The notes under the pieces were generated by a model. It did no database searches, had not been told where the DNA came from, and saw only the letters and a list, made by a program, of their open reading frames with translations. Of a stretch of DNA of 64,000 nucleotides, positions 18,265 to 29,318 are shown piece after piece; within the stretch, counting starts at the first letter, position 1; each line of letters begins with the position of its first letter. This stretch comes from Ruania alba (lineage in GTDB: Bacteria > Actinomycetota > Actinomycetes > Actinomycetales > Beutenbergiaceae), in NCBI RefSeq assembly GCF_900105765.1, contig NZ_FNTX01000001.1, positions 1,274,387-1,338,386 on the forward strand, read 5' to 3'. A program made the translations under genes and the position numbers.

Positions 18265-18299
18265 AACGGCGCTGCACCCGGATCGGGTGCAGCGCCGTT
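18265..18299. terminator. Bidirectional hairpin terminator between GT4 gene and rpsT
   Basis: Perfect 16-bp inverted repeat (AACGGCGCTGCACCCG, loop GAT, then its complement) located between convergent genes: 22 bases after the glycosyltransferase stop and 26 bases from the rpsT stop. Confidence 0.85.
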
Positions 18300-18324
18300 C
18301 ACCTGCTGTGATGGCCGGGTCGGC

Positions 18325-18585
18325 TCAGAGCGAGGCGACCTGCTTGGCCAGCGCCGACTTGCGGTTGGAGGCCTGGTTCTTGTGGATCACGCCCTTGCTC
18401 ACCGCCTTGTCCAGCTTCTGCGTCGCGGTACGAAGCGCGGCGTCGGCGGTCTCCTTCTCACCGGCGGCCACGGCATCGCGCACCTTGCGGACGTAGGTCT
18501 TCAGCTCGGAACGGTACCGCTTGTTCCGAAGGCGAGCCTTCTCGTTGGTGCGGATCCGCTTGATCTGGGACTTGATGTTTGCCAC
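18325..18585 (-). CDS. rpsT: 30S ribosomal protein S20
   Basis: Small basic 16S rRNA-binding protein of 86 residues, the normal S20 length. It begins [20 protein letters not shown] and ends [19 protein letters not shown], both diagnostic. It is monocistronic, convergent with the mannosyltransferase gene, with a shared hairpin terminator on its 3' side. Confidence 0.97.
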   Translation of the reverse strand: MANIKSQIKRIRTNEKARLRNKRYRSELKTYVRKVRDAVAAGEKETADAALRTATQKLDKAVSKGVIHKNQASNRKSALAKQVASL

Positions 18586-18767
18586 GTGTTGACTCTCTCG
18601 TGCGTTCGCTTGCGCGAAACTCTCATTGATGACGTCGTAGAGGGCGTCCCATGACCGCGGGACGGGGCGTGGGGATGCCCTGTGGTGGGTCGATGGGCGG
18701 CTATCGCGCGAGCATCGGTGATCCCGCGCTGATGTCCAGCGGCCGATTCTAGCAGCCGTGCGGCAGA

Positions 18768-19298
18768 TCAGTCGCCGTGTCGGTGGTCACGCAGCGCTGC
18801 GACGACGTCGTCGAACCGGGCTCGCTCCAGTGCGGCGCCCTCACGACGTACCGCATCGTCGGCGAGCCAGAGCACGCGATCGAGGCGCGCCTCCGACGGT
18901 CGCCGCTGCGAGTCCCAGCCGCCGCTGCCCACATCTACCCAGTAGCGGCCCCAGCGTGCCTCATCCTCGGCGTCCCGGTCGTGGTCCTTGGAGGTCAGCT
19001 GCAGTCCGAGGAGACCACCGGCGTGCTCGGCGATGATCAGCACCGGCCGGTCTTTTCCCTGGCCGTTGTTCTCGTCGTAAGGAACCCAGGCCCAGACCAC
19101 CTCGCCCGGGTCGGGCCGGCCGTCCGAGCGGGGCGCGTATGCGAGCGTGGGCAGCGGCCCGTCGAACTCGTGCACCCCCTCCTGTCGCGGTGCGGGCCGC
19201 GCGCCGGAGGATGCGCCGCGCCGCCGGCGGCTCTGGTGACGGATCGCCTCGACGGCGACGTCGGCGACCACGCGAACGGCACGACTCAGCAGGCTCAT
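18768..19298 (-). CDS. PemK/MazF-family toxin-like protein, no adjacent antitoxin
   Basis: A 176-residue protein whose C-terminal two-thirds match the PemK/MazF endoribonuclease fold: [20 protein letters not shown], then RPVLIIAEH and LTSKDHDRD. MazF toxins are about 110 residues; here about 60 basic, Arg-rich residues precede the domain. No small antitoxin gene lies on either side, since the neighbours are rpsT and a divergent ATP-grasp gene. It may be a domesticated family member rather than a toxin. The start ATG 19298 lies back to back with the ATP-grasp gene. Confidence 0.75.
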   Translation of the reverse strand: MSLLSRAVRVVADVAVEAIRHQSRRRRGASSGARPAPRQEGVHEFDGPLPTLAYAPRSDGRPDPGEVVWAWVPYDENNGQGKDRPVLIIAEHAGGLLGLQLTSKDHDRDAEDEARWGRYWVDVGSGGWDSQRRPSEARLDRVLWLADDAVRREGAALERARFDDVVAALRDHRHGD

Positions 19299-19367
19299 GG
19301 CAGCCAGGCTAGCGGTGCGGTCGCATTCGGCACGCGCCCGACACATCGGGGCACTAGCGTCGGGGGT

Positions 19368-20993
19368 ATGGCAGATCTGTTCGACGGTTACCCCGACGGC
19401 GTGGCCTGGGACGAGATGATCGAGCCCGGGCACGAGGTGCGGGGCCCGTATCAGCATGTGCACCGCACCATGGGCAGCCTGAACGCCGACGAGCTGCGGG
19501 TACGCGCCGATGCGCTGGCGCGCTCCTACCTGGCGCAGGGGGTCACCTTCGACGTCGGCGGGGAGGAGCGGCCGTTCCCGTTGGACTCGGTGCCACGGGT
19601 GATTGCCGCGGAGGAGTGGGACGTGCTCGCCCCGGGCATCGCGCAGCGGGTGCGTGCCCTGGAAGCACTCCTCGCCGATGCGTACGGTCCGCAGCAGGCG
19701 ATCGCCGACGGCGTCCTGCCCCGTGCTCTGATCGTCTCGTCCGGGCATTTCGCCCGGGCAGCGCGGGGGATCGAACCCCCGAACGGGGTGCGGGTGCACG
19801 TCGGCGGAATCGATGTGATCCGCGACGGGGCCGGCGGATGGCGGGTGCTCGAGGACAATGTGCGGGTGCCCAGCGGCGTCAGCTACGTGCTCTCCAACCG
19901 GCGCGCGATGGCGCAGTCTTTCCCGGAGCTGTTCGCCCGCATGCGGATCCGACCGGTGGCCGACTACCCGCGCCGCCTGCTGCACGCGTTGCACGCCGCC
20001 GCACCCTCGGGTGTGGACGAGCCGGTGGTGGTGGTGCTCACACCGGGCGTGTACAACTCGGCCTACTTCGAACACTCCCTGCTCGCCCGACTGATGGGCG
20101 TGGAACTGGTCGAAGGCCGGGACCTGTTCTGCGCCGGCGGCAAGGTGTACATGCGCACCACCGAAGGGCGCCGCCGTGTCGACGTGATCTACCGGCGCGT
20201 GGACGACGACTTCATCGATCCGGTGGTGTTCCGGCCGGACTCGCTGCTCGGGTGCCCCGGGCTGCTCGGCGCGGCCCGTGCCGGCTCGGTGACCATCGCC
20301 AATGCCATTGGCAACGGGGTGGCCGACGACAAGCTCACCTACACCTACCTGCCGGACCTGATCCGCTACTACCTCGGTGAGGAACCCCTGCTGAACAACG
20401 TGGACACCTGGCGGCTGGAGGACCCGGACTCGCTGACCGAGGTGCTGGACCGGTTGGACGAGCTGGTGGTCAAACCCGTGGACGGTTCCGGAGGAAAGGG
20501 CATCATCATCGGCCCGGCAGCCTCCCGGGACGAGCTGGACCAGGCGCGCTCGCGGCTGCGGGCCGACCCGCGGGGCTGGATCGCTCAGCCGGTGGTGCAA
20601 CTGTCCACTGTGCCCACTCTCGCCGGAGACTCCCTGCGGCCCCGGCACGTCGACCTGCGCCCGTTCGCCGTCAATGACGGCGACGACGTCTGGGTGCTGC
20701 CCGGCGGGCTCACCCGGGTGGCCCTCGCCGAGGGACAGTTGGTGGTGAACTCGTCCCAGGGTGGCGGGTCCAAGGACACCTGGGTGCTCGGTGCGTCCCG
20801 GCGCGGTGCTCGCCCTGCCGTGGTGCCACGTGACGACACCGCAGAGCCGTCGGGGCCCGCCGGGGTCCGCCAGGACGCCAACCCCACCGATACCGAGATC
20901 CGGGAGCAGAACCAGCAGCAGCAACAGGCCGGAGCCACCGGCACGACCGAGCCGCCGACCCGGCGATTCACCGCCCGGAGGCCAGGATGCTGA
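19368..20993 (+). CDS. Circularly permuted type 2 ATP-grasp protein
   Basis: A 541-residue putative peptide-forming ligase. The family is recognised by GPYQHVHRTMGSL near the N-terminus, LEDNVRVPSGVSYVLSNR (about residue 161) and KPVDGSGGKGIIIGP (about residue 369). The last 45 residues are Gln-rich low complexity. Such proteins occur with an alpha-E protein and a transglutaminase, as here, and are predicted to make or attach a peptide modification; the product is unknown. TAGCGT at 19355-19360 ends seven bases before ATG 19368 with no Shine-Dalgarno, suggesting a leaderless start. Confidence 0.88.
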   Translation: MADLFDGYPDGVAWDEMIEPGHEVRGPYQHVHRTMGSLNADELRVRADALARSYLAQGVTFDVGGEERPFPLDSVPRVIAAEEWDVLAPGIAQRVRALEALLADAYGPQQAIADGVLPRALIVSSGHFARAARGIEPPNGVRVHVGGIDVIRDGAGGWRVLEDNVRVPSGVSYVLSNRRAMAQSFPELFARMRIRPVADYPRRLLHALHAAAPSGVDEPVVVVLTPGVYNSAYFEHSLLARLMGVELVEGRDLFCAGGKVYMRTTEGRRRVDVIYRRVDDDFIDPVVFRPDSLLGCPGLLGAARAGSVTIANAIGNGVADDKLTYTYLPDLIRYYLGEEPLLNNVDTWRLEDPDSLTEVLDRLDELVVKPVDGSGGKGIIIGPAASRDELDQARSRLRADPRGWIAQPVVQLSTVPTLAGDSLRPRHVDLRPFAVNDGDDVWVLPGGLTRVALAEGQLVVNSSQGGGSKDTWVLGASRRGARPAVVPRDDTAEPSGPAGVRQDANPTDTEIREQNQQQQQAGATGTTEPPTRRFTARRPGC

Positions 20994-21919
20994 GCCGCAT
21001 CGCCGAGTCCCTGTTCTGGATCGGCCGATACGTCGAGCGCGCGGACGACACCGCCCGGATCGTCGACGCCCACCTGCAGTACCTCCTCGAGGACCCGTGG
21101 ATGGAGGAGGACGGTGCCTGCCGGGAGCTCCTGGCCGTGATGGGTGCCCCACCGCCACCGGAGGACACTGAGGCCACCCGTACCACCGTGCTGGACATGC
21201 TGGCCTACGATCGCACCGCTCCGGGCTCCATCGCAGGGGCCCTCGCAGCGGCGCGAGAGAATGCCCGCCGGGCCCGGGAGGTGCTCTCCTCCGAGCTGTG
21301 GGAATGCCTGAACTCGTCCTGGAACGCGCTGCCGGGCCGGATCCGCGCCTCCAGCCCGCACGAGTACTTCGGCTGGGTGCGCGAACGTGCGGCGATCGTC
21401 GGTGGGATCACTGATGCCGCCACCCGGCGGGACGACACACTGCAGTTCTTCCTGCTCGGCCGCAGCATCGAACGTGCCGACATGACCGCCCGACTGGTCA
21501 CCAGTCACACGCTCGCCGGTGGCAGCGGACCCGGCTGGACCACTCTGCTGCGTTCGTGCGGTGCGCACGAGGCGTTCCTGCGCACGTACCGGGGCCGGGA
21601 CTCGGAGGCACTGGCAGCCGAGTTCCTGCTGCTGGACCGCCTGTTCCCGCGCTCGGTGCTGTTCTCCCTGGAGCAGGCCGAACGGTGCCTGGGCCGGCTC
21701 GCCCCGATCGACGGGCGCGGTCTCGGCGAGGAGGACGCCCGCAAGGTGCTCGGCCGGGTGCGTTCGCGGCTGGAGTATCAACCCCTGCTGAGTCTGCTGG
21801 GATCGCTCACCGACGAGATGGTGGCCGTCCAGGAGGGCTGCTCGGAGGCGAGCGACGCGATCCGGCTGCGTTACTTTCCCTCGGACGTCGCCGAGGACTG
21901 GATTGGAGACCGACTGTGA
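20987..21919 (+). CDS. Alpha-E domain-containing protein
   Basis: A 310-residue all-helical protein. Its start MLSRIAESLFWIGRYVERAD is the diagnostic opening of the alpha-E family, and GRSIERADMTARLV recurs near residue 160. It overlaps the ATP-grasp gene by seven bases and the transglutaminase gene by four, so the three are coexpressed. No enzymatic motif is visible. In the conserved cassette it is presumed to work with the ATP-grasp ligase. Confidence 0.9.
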   Translation: MLSRIAESLFWIGRYVERADDTARIVDAHLQYLLEDPWMEEDGACRELLAVMGAPPPPEDTEATRTTVLDMLAYDRTAPGSIAGALAAARENARRAREVLSSELWECLNSSWNALPGRIRASSPHEYFGWVRERAAIVGGITDAATRRDDTLQFFLLGRSIERADMTARLVTSHTLAGGSGPGWTTLLRSCGAHEAFLRTYRGRDSEALAAEFLLLDRLFPRSVLFSLEQAERCLGRLAPIDGRGLGEEDARKVLGRVRSRLEYQPLLSLLGSLTDEMVAVQEGCSEASDAIRLRYFPSDVAEDWIGDRL

Positions 21920-22757
21920 GCCGACTGCACATCGTGCACCGCACTGCGTTCCAGTACGCCCGCACGGTCACCGCGTCCTACAACGAGGTGCGGATGCGGC
22001 CCGCGACGCTCCCCGGCCAGGCAGTGCTGGAAGCGAGCCTGCAGGCCACCCCATACACCTACAGCTCGGAATACCGCGACTACTGGGGTGCATCGGTCAC
22101 CGCGTTCGAGATGCTCGGCGCGCACGACGAGTTGGCGGTGGTGGCCGAGTCACGGGTGGAGGTGACCGCGCCGGTACGGTCGGCGAGCCCGGCGGGATGG
22201 ACCACGCTCCGGTCGCCTGAGCTGCGCGATCGGATGAGCGAGTATCTGGCCACCACACCGACCACCGAGCCGGCGACGGACCTGGTCCAGTTGGCCAGGT
22301 CGGCGGCCGGAGATCTCGAGCCCGTCGATGCGGCACCGGCGGTCGCCACGGCGGTACGCGAGGAGGTCGAGTACGTGCCCGGCGTGACCGGGGTGCACAC
22401 CCGCGCAGCCGAGGCATGGGCCGCCCGCAACGGCGTCTGCCAAGACCTGGCCCACCTGGTGGCGGGGGCCCTGCGCAGCTTGGACATTCCCACCAGGTAC
22501 GTCTCCGGCTATCTGCACCCGCAGACCAGCCGAGCCGAGATCGGGGTCCCCGTCACGGGGAGTCGCACGCCTGGGTGGAGTACTGGTGCGGGGAGTGGAT
22601 CGGCTTCGACCCGACGAACCTGATTCCGGTGCAGGAGCACCACGTTTTGGTCGGTCGGGGCCGCGAATACCCGGACGTCACTCCGATGCGTGGGGTGTAT
22701 GCGGGCGGTGGGAAGTCCACCCAGCAGGTCGAGGTGACCATCACCCAGGAGGCGTGA
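21916..22757 (+). pseudogene. Transglutaminase-family protein, frameshifted at 22557-22560
   Basis: The third member of the ATP-grasp/alpha-E cassette. The frame from GTG 21916 carries the N-terminal beta domain (SRLHIVHRTAFQYA) and catalytic Cys175 in NGVCQDLAHL, then leaves frame at the G run 22557-22560 and stops at 22623. Another frame continues with ESHAWVEYW (His218) and GFDPTN (Asp232) to 22757. One extra G would give a normal 280-residue enzyme with the full Cys-His-Asp triad. As written the product lacks His and Asp. This is either a single-base sequence error or a recent mutation. Confidence 0.85.
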
Positions 22758-22763
22758 GGAGGC

Positions 22764-23405
22764 TCAGGCGGTGAGCAGCACCAGGGCCAGGATGATCGCC
22801 AGCAGTGAGGCGAGTGGGACCACCAGCACGGTGCCGAGCAGGGCCAGGCCGCTGATCCGCAGGTCGTCCTTCAGGTAGGGAGCATGCATCGGTCCGCCGG
22901 CGGCCACCAGCAAGGCACGCTGGGCCTTCTCCACTCGGGTGAAGGCATAGCCCACGATGCCGAGGCGCCCCGAACCGAGCCATCGGCCCATCCGTCCGGC
23001 ACCGTAACCGGCGGGCAACTGACTCTCGGTGAACGCGTCGAGCACCACCTGGACGTCCTCGGCGCCGGGCTGGCCCCGCATCTGTTCCTCCACCCGGTCG
23101 GCGAGATCGTCCGGGCCCAGCACCTCGGTACTGACCACAGGCCCACTGGAGGTCTCGGTCAGGCGCAACCACCGCCGTCGGCGGATCGCGAAGGCGACCA
23201 CGGGCGCAGCGAGCAGCACTGGAAGTGCCAGCACCACCACATGACCGACTGTCATCGGTTCGGCAGTGAGGGCGTTCACCACGGCGAGCACGGTGGCCAG
23301 GGTGAGGGCCGCCGTCGCGAGGATGAGCAGGGCGCCGGTGGGCAGGCGTAGGAATCGCCCGATCCCGCGGGCGAACGCTCCGATGGATTCGTCTAGTGCG
23401 CTCAC
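22764..23405 (-). CDS. Small membrane protein of unknown function
   Basis: A 213-residue protein not recognised beyond its topology. Two hydrophobic segments lie near residues 25-45 and 50-75, a soluble middle part contains [17 protein letters not shown], and a third hydrophobic segment [20 protein letters not shown] ends the protein. GTG 23405, preceded by GGGAGA, fits better than a start further upstream. It is convergent with the transglutaminase gene (six bases between stops) and divergent from lepA. Confidence 0.6.
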   Translation of the reverse strand: MSALDESIGAFARGIGRFLRLPTGALLILATAALTLATVLAVVNALTAEPMTVGHVVVLALPVLLAAPVVAFAIRRRRWLRLTETSSGPVVSTEVLGPDDLADRVEEQMRGQPGAEDVQVVLDAFTESQLPAGYGAGRMGRWLGSGRLGIVGYAFTRVEKAQRALLVAAGGPMHAPYLKDDLRISGLALLGTVLVVPLASLLAIILALVLLTA

Positions 23406-23512
23406 CACGCCATCATCTCCCGCGAGCACGCCTGATGTCAGGTACCAGGCCGTGGCGTGGGACCATGGGCCCATCCTGTCCACGACCGACTCTGATCGAG
23501 GTTGACCTTCCT

Positions 23513-25374
<1,862 letters not shown>

Positions 25375-25378
<4 letters not shown>

Positions 25379-26583
25379 GCCCGACGGCGGCCCCTGGGGT
25401 GGCCGTGGAGGGTTTCCTTCCGCCGTCGGTCGCCGACGGTGCTGACGGGCGAGACTTCGGGATCTACCTGCACGTGCCGTTCTGCCGGGTGCGCTGCGGA
25501 TACTGCGACTTCAACACCTACACCTCCGATGAGCTGGGGGAGGGAGCGAGCCGGTCCGACTACGCGGCCACAGCGGTGCGCGAGATCGAACTGGCGGCTC
25601 ACGCCCTGTCTGATGCGGGGGTGCCGCGGCGGGAGGTGCGCACGGTCTTCGTCGGTGGTGGGACGCCCACCCTGCTGGCGCCCGGTGAGCTCGCGTCGAT
25701 GCTGACGGCGGTGGAGTCCACGTGGGGGCTGGCGCCGGACGTGGAGGTGACCACCGAGGCGAACCCGGACTCGGTGGATGCCGATGATCTGGTGGCCTTG
25801 GCGGAGGCGGGTTTCACGCGGGTGTCGTTCGGGATGCAGTCCGCAGTGCCAGAGGTGCTCGCCACCCTGGATCGTACGCACGACCCGGAACGAGTGCCCC
25901 AGGTCGTCCGGTGGGCACGCGAGGCGGGTCTGTCGGTGTCGCTGGACCTCATCTACGGGGCACCCGGGGAGACGCTGGAGCAGTGGCAACGGTCGGTCGA
26001 GGCGGTCGTGGCTCTCGAACCCGACCACGTCTCTGCCTACGCCCTGGTGGTCGAGGACGGGACGAAGATGGCGGCCCAGGTACGGCGCGGTGAGCTGCCG
26101 ATGCCGGACCCGGACGACGAGGCTGACAAGTACGAGTTGGCGGCGGCCCTGCTGGCGCGTGCCGGGTACGACTGGTACGAGATCTCCAACTTCGCCCGGA
26201 CCCCGGCTGACCGGTGCCGGCACAACATCGCCTACTGGCGGTCGGCGGACTGGTGGGGGATCGGCCCGGGGGCGCACTCGCACGTGGGCGGGCAACGGTG
26301 GTGGAACGTCAAGCACCCGCGTCCGTATGCGGCACAGCTGGCGGCGGGCCGGTTGCCGGTGGCAGGGCGCGAGATGTTGAGCGCCGAGGACCGGGAGGTC
26401 GAGCGGATCCTGCTCGGTGTGCGGCTCGCAGAGGGACTGGACGTGGGCCCGGAGCTGGCGGACCAGCTGTCGGCGCTCGCCGGCGACGGGCTGATCGAGC
26501 GTGGGCCGGCCGTGGAAGGGCGGGCTGTCCTGACGCTGCGGGGCCGGTTGCTCGCCGATGCGGTGGTCCGGCGCCTGACGTAG
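25375..26583 (+). CDS. hemW: Radical SAM heme chaperone HemW
   Basis: A 402-residue radical SAM protein. The 4Fe-4S motif is Cys37-x3-Cys41-x2-Cys44 in [13 protein letters not shown], followed by [11 protein letters not shown] and the family motifs SFGMQS and [10 protein letters not shown]. HemW loads heme onto client proteins and is often misnamed as oxygen-independent coproporphyrinogen oxidase. Coupling to lepA by ATGA and the hrcA region further on are the usual actinobacterial arrangement. Confidence 0.93.
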
Positions 26584-26665
26584 CGGGCGTCGATGGGGAG
26601 CAGTCCCCGATGTATCAGGCGCTCAGGTCGTGGCTCTGGAGCGAGGAAACCGATAGCGTGTTCCC

Positions 26666-26682
26666 GCCGTCACTGTGACGGC
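26666..26682. promoter_or_regulatory. 17-bp palindrome upstream of the Pro/Gln-rich membrane protein gene
   Basis: Perfect inverted repeat GCCGTCA-CTG-TGACGGC, 25 bases before the ATG at 26708 and just downstream of a weak -10-like TAGCGT (26654-26659). It could be a repressor operator or a 5'-UTR hairpin; the sequence alone does not decide. Confidence 0.35.
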
Positions 26683-26707
26683 CCCCGACGCAGAAGCTTG
26701 AGGAGAT

Positions 26708-27708
26708 ATGAGCCAGCAACCACCGGAGCAGGGCCCGCCGCAGGGTCCGGCAGACGACTCGCACGACGGGCAGCCGTACGGAACCCCGCAGCAGCCCGCA
26801 ACTCCGCCGCCGCCTCCTCCGGGTCAGCAGCCGCCACCCTACGGGGCGGCCGGTCAGCCACCGAGCGCATTTCCGTCGCCGGAGCAGGGCGGGTTCCAGG
26901 CGCCTCCGCCGCCGGGACCGAGCCAGCCCGGACAGTACGGGCAGCCGGGGCCGGGCTACGGTGGCCCGCCGCCGGCACCGGGTGTGAACCCGGGCCAGTA
27001 CGGTCACGGCGGCTACGGCGCCGGTGTCCCGCAGCCGTTCGGCGTGGGTGCTGCGCTGGGGTACGCGTGGAAGACCGTGTTCCAGAACCCGCTGGTATGG
27101 ATCGTCGGCGCGCTTCTGGTCGTCGTCGTTTTCGTGCTGGTGAGCCTGCTCAATCCGAGTGCGCAGGCTGCGTTCGATGCGTCCAGCGGCAGCATGGACT
27201 TCGCGACCAGTCAGTCGTTCTCGGCGATGGGGTTCATCGCTAGCCTTCTGGCCGCGCTGGTGCTCGGGTTCGTTCAGGCCGTGGCGCAGAACGCGGCACT
27301 GCGCGAGACCGCCGGGAACAAGCCGAGTTTCGGGGACATCTTCCAGGTCCCGAACATGCAGAATGCGCTGATCTGGGCCGTCGTGTGGGGTGTCGCCTCC
27401 GGCATCGTGAACATGATCCCGGGCGTGGGTCCGTTGGTCGTTCTGGTCGCCTCGGTGTTCGTGATCTTCACGATGTCGGCGATCGTCGACCGGGGCATCT
27501 CCTGGGTGGACGGGCTCAAGGTATCCGCGCAGCTCGTGCAGCAGAACGCGGGATCGACGATTCTGCTGATCCTGGCGCTTTTCGGGATCAACATCCTCGG
27601 GCGATCCCCTGCGGTCTGGGACTCCTGGTGACGATGCCGATGGCTGCTGTCGCCACGGCGTTCGCCTACCGCTCCTTCAGCGGTCAGCCGATCGCGCCGA
27701 AGGCCTGA
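26708..27708 (+). pseudogene. Pro/Gly/Gln-rich polytopic membrane protein, frameshifted at 27598-27600
   Basis: The first of two tandem paralogues. The N-terminal 100 residues are cytoplasmic low complexity rich in Pro, Gln and Gly. Hydrophobic segments follow (NPLVWIVGALLVVVVFVLV, IASLLAALVLGFVQAVA, GVGPLVVLVASVFVIF). The frame opened at 26708 breaks after GINILG and stops at 27631. A different frame continues AIPCGLGLLVTMPMAAVATA to 27708 and aligns with the end of the neighbouring paralogue. One extra G in the GGG run restores 333 residues. The start has TTGAGGAG upstream. Confidence 0.8.
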
Positions 27709-27724
27709 CGAAGTTACGTGGGAT

Positions 27725-27756
27725 GGCGGCGGCTCGGGACACCACGGGCCGCCGCC
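27725..27756 (+). terminator. GC-rich hairpin between the two paralogous membrane-protein genes
   Basis: Nine-bp inverted repeat GGCGGCGGC / GCCGCCGCC with a 14-nt loop, starting 17 bases after the first gene's restored stop and followed by GTCGTCTTC. Probably a terminator separating the paralogues, although it lacks a clear U-tract. Confidence 0.55.
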
Positions 27757-27803
27757 GTCGTCTTCAGGGGCGGATACCGTCCGGGTGGAGAAAGTGAGAT
27801 GTC

Positions 27804-29042
27804 ATGAGTGATCACGAGCAGTGGCGGCCGGAGGGTCCAGACGAGTCTCCCAAACCGGAGCAGCCTCAGCCGCCCGAGCAGCCGACGGAAACCGCCCAGC
27901 AGAGTGGTTCGGGGCAGCAACCTCCGCACGATGCTGCGTCCGGCCAGCCGCCCCACGCTGGGCCGCCTCCCCAGGCTGCTCCATACGGCACGCCGCAGCC
28001 AGGTCCCGTCCCGGCTCAGCCACCTCCTCCCGGCGGTGGGTACGGACCGCCCACACAGCCGGGTTCAGCTCACCCTCCGTCCTATGGCGCTGCGTCCGGC
28101 CAGCCGCCGCAAGGCGGAGCCTACGGTCAGCCGCAGCCGGGTCCGTATGGTCAGCCGGTTCAGCCGGGACCAGGGCAGCCGCCGCCCCAGCAGACGGGTC
28201 CGTATGGTCAGCCCGTGCAGGCCGCACCGGGGCAGCCGCCGCATGGCGGTACCTATGGCCAGCCGGGGCCGGGCCCGTATGGCCAGCCGCAGCCGGGTGG
28301 TTATGGTCAGCAGCCCCAGCCCGGCCCGTACGGCCAGCCGCTGGGCCAGTACGCGCCGGTTGCTGCTGAACCACAGGCGACGGATGCGTTCGGCTGGGCA
28401 TGGAACGCGTTCAAGGCGCACTGGAGCACCTTCGTCCTCGGACAGCTCGCTTGGGGCGCGATCATTCTGGCCGTGACGTTGCTCTGGTTCGCGCTGCTCA
28501 GCGCTATCGGTGTCTTTGGCGCAGGCATGGGTGACGAAGCGGCTATCGCCGTGCTGACCGGAGCAGGCTTCTTCGGGATCCTGCTGTTCATCGTCGTCGT
28601 CGTACTCGTCAGTGTCTTCTCGGCGGCGGGCGTGGCGAACGCCGCCGTCAAGGTAGTCCGGGGTGAACAGGTCTCGGTGGCGGACTTCTTCAAAATCCCC
28701 AACGCAGGCCACGTGCTGCTAGCGACGTTGTTGATCTCGCTCGCGGCAGCTGTCACCTCGTTCGTGATCGTGGGGCCCCTCGTGGTGATGTTCTTCGCGA
28801 TCTACGCCAACTACTTCCTCGTGGACCGCCGGGACAGTACCTTCGAAGCGATCGGTAACACGATCAAGATGGCGACCGCTACCGCCGGACAGACCATCAT
28901 TCTCATCCTGCTGTCGATCGTGGCAGGGATGGTGGCGAGCCTCACCTGCGGGATCGGCTCCCTTGTCACCGTGCCGCTAGTTGTGTTGGCGACTGCCTGG
29001 ATGTATCAGCAGAACCTGGGGCGGATGCCCAGCGTGCGCTAG
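27804..29042 (+). CDS. Pro/Gly/Gln-rich polytopic membrane protein (intact paralogue)
   Basis: A 412-residue paralogue of the preceding gene. About 190 residues of PYGQP/PGQPP-type repeats are followed by hydrophobic segments (FVLGQLAWGAIILAVTLLWF, FGILLFIVVVVLVSVFSAAG, LLATLLISLAAAVTSFVIVG, and CGIGSLVTVPLVVLATAWMY at the end). The shared core is a short polytopic domain resembling membrane domains of uncharacterised DUF975/GPDPase-like proteins; I am not sure of the family. ATG 27804 is preceded by GGAGAAAG. A strong terminator follows. Confidence 0.75.
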   Translation: MSDHEQWRPEGPDESPKPEQPQPPEQPTETAQQSGSGQQPPHDAASGQPPHAGPPPQAAPYGTPQPGPVPAQPPPPGGGYGPPTQPGSAHPPSYGAASGQPPQGGAYGQPQPGPYGQPVQPGPGQPPPQQTGPYGQPVQAAPGQPPHGGTYGQPGPGPYGQPQPGGYGQQPQPGPYGQPLGQYAPVAAEPQATDAFGWAWNAFKAHWSTFVLGQLAWGAIILAVTLLWFALLSAIGVFGAGMGDEAAIAVLTGAGFFGILLFIVVVVLVSVFSAAGVANAAVKVVRGEQVSVADFFKIPNAGHVLLATLLISLAAAVTSFVIVGPLVVMFFAIYANYFLVDRRDSTFEAIGNTIKMATATAGQTIILILLSIVAGMVASLTCGIGSLVTVPLVVLATAWMYQQNLGRMPSVR

Positions 29043-29084
29043 CCGATAGGCACGCCCGCATGAGGGTGTGCTGAGCCTCCAACC

Positions 29085-29116
29085 ACGGCTGGCCACACGT
29101 CGGTGTGGCCAGCCGT
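29085..29116. terminator. Hairpin terminator between convergent genes
   Basis: Perfect 14-bp stem ACGGCTGGCCACAC with loop GTCG and its complement, 42 bases after the paralogue's stop and followed by CGTTGTCT. It ends the rightward transcript. The remaining 200 bases up to the HNH gene's stop hold nothing I recognise. Confidence 0.85.
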
Positions 29117-29318
29117 CGTTGTCTCCACCGACTTCGATGGCTGGAACCCGCCGAACTCTGGAGACGCGGCGCCGACCGCGCATGCTGGGCGACGTCCTCG
29201 GTGACGCGTCTGCTCACGATCGGCGGGTGGAGCGACGTTGATGCCGAGCGCCGCGCGCATCTGAGCATGCCGGTGGCCCCGTCGACGGGTGGTGTCGGCG
29301 GGGTTCGGGGCGGGGTGG

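Noticed and set aside
18768-21158. A 796-codon minus-strand frame containing the PemK-like protein at its end
   Set aside because: Only the last 176 codons encode a recognisable protein; the rest is antisense to the ATP-grasp and alpha-E genes. ATG 19298 is the sensible start.
22557-22560. Programmed -1 ribosomal frameshift in the transglutaminase gene
   Set aside because: There is no canonical slippery heptamer or stimulatory structure at the site, and two other genes in the window show the same one-base-short pattern in G/C runs, so sequence error or mutation is simpler.
28080-28340. Regularly spaced repeated units suggestive of a CRISPR array
   Set aside because: They are in-frame codons for PYGQP/PGQPP low-complexity repeats of a membrane protein, of variable spacing, without palindromic repeats or cas genes.
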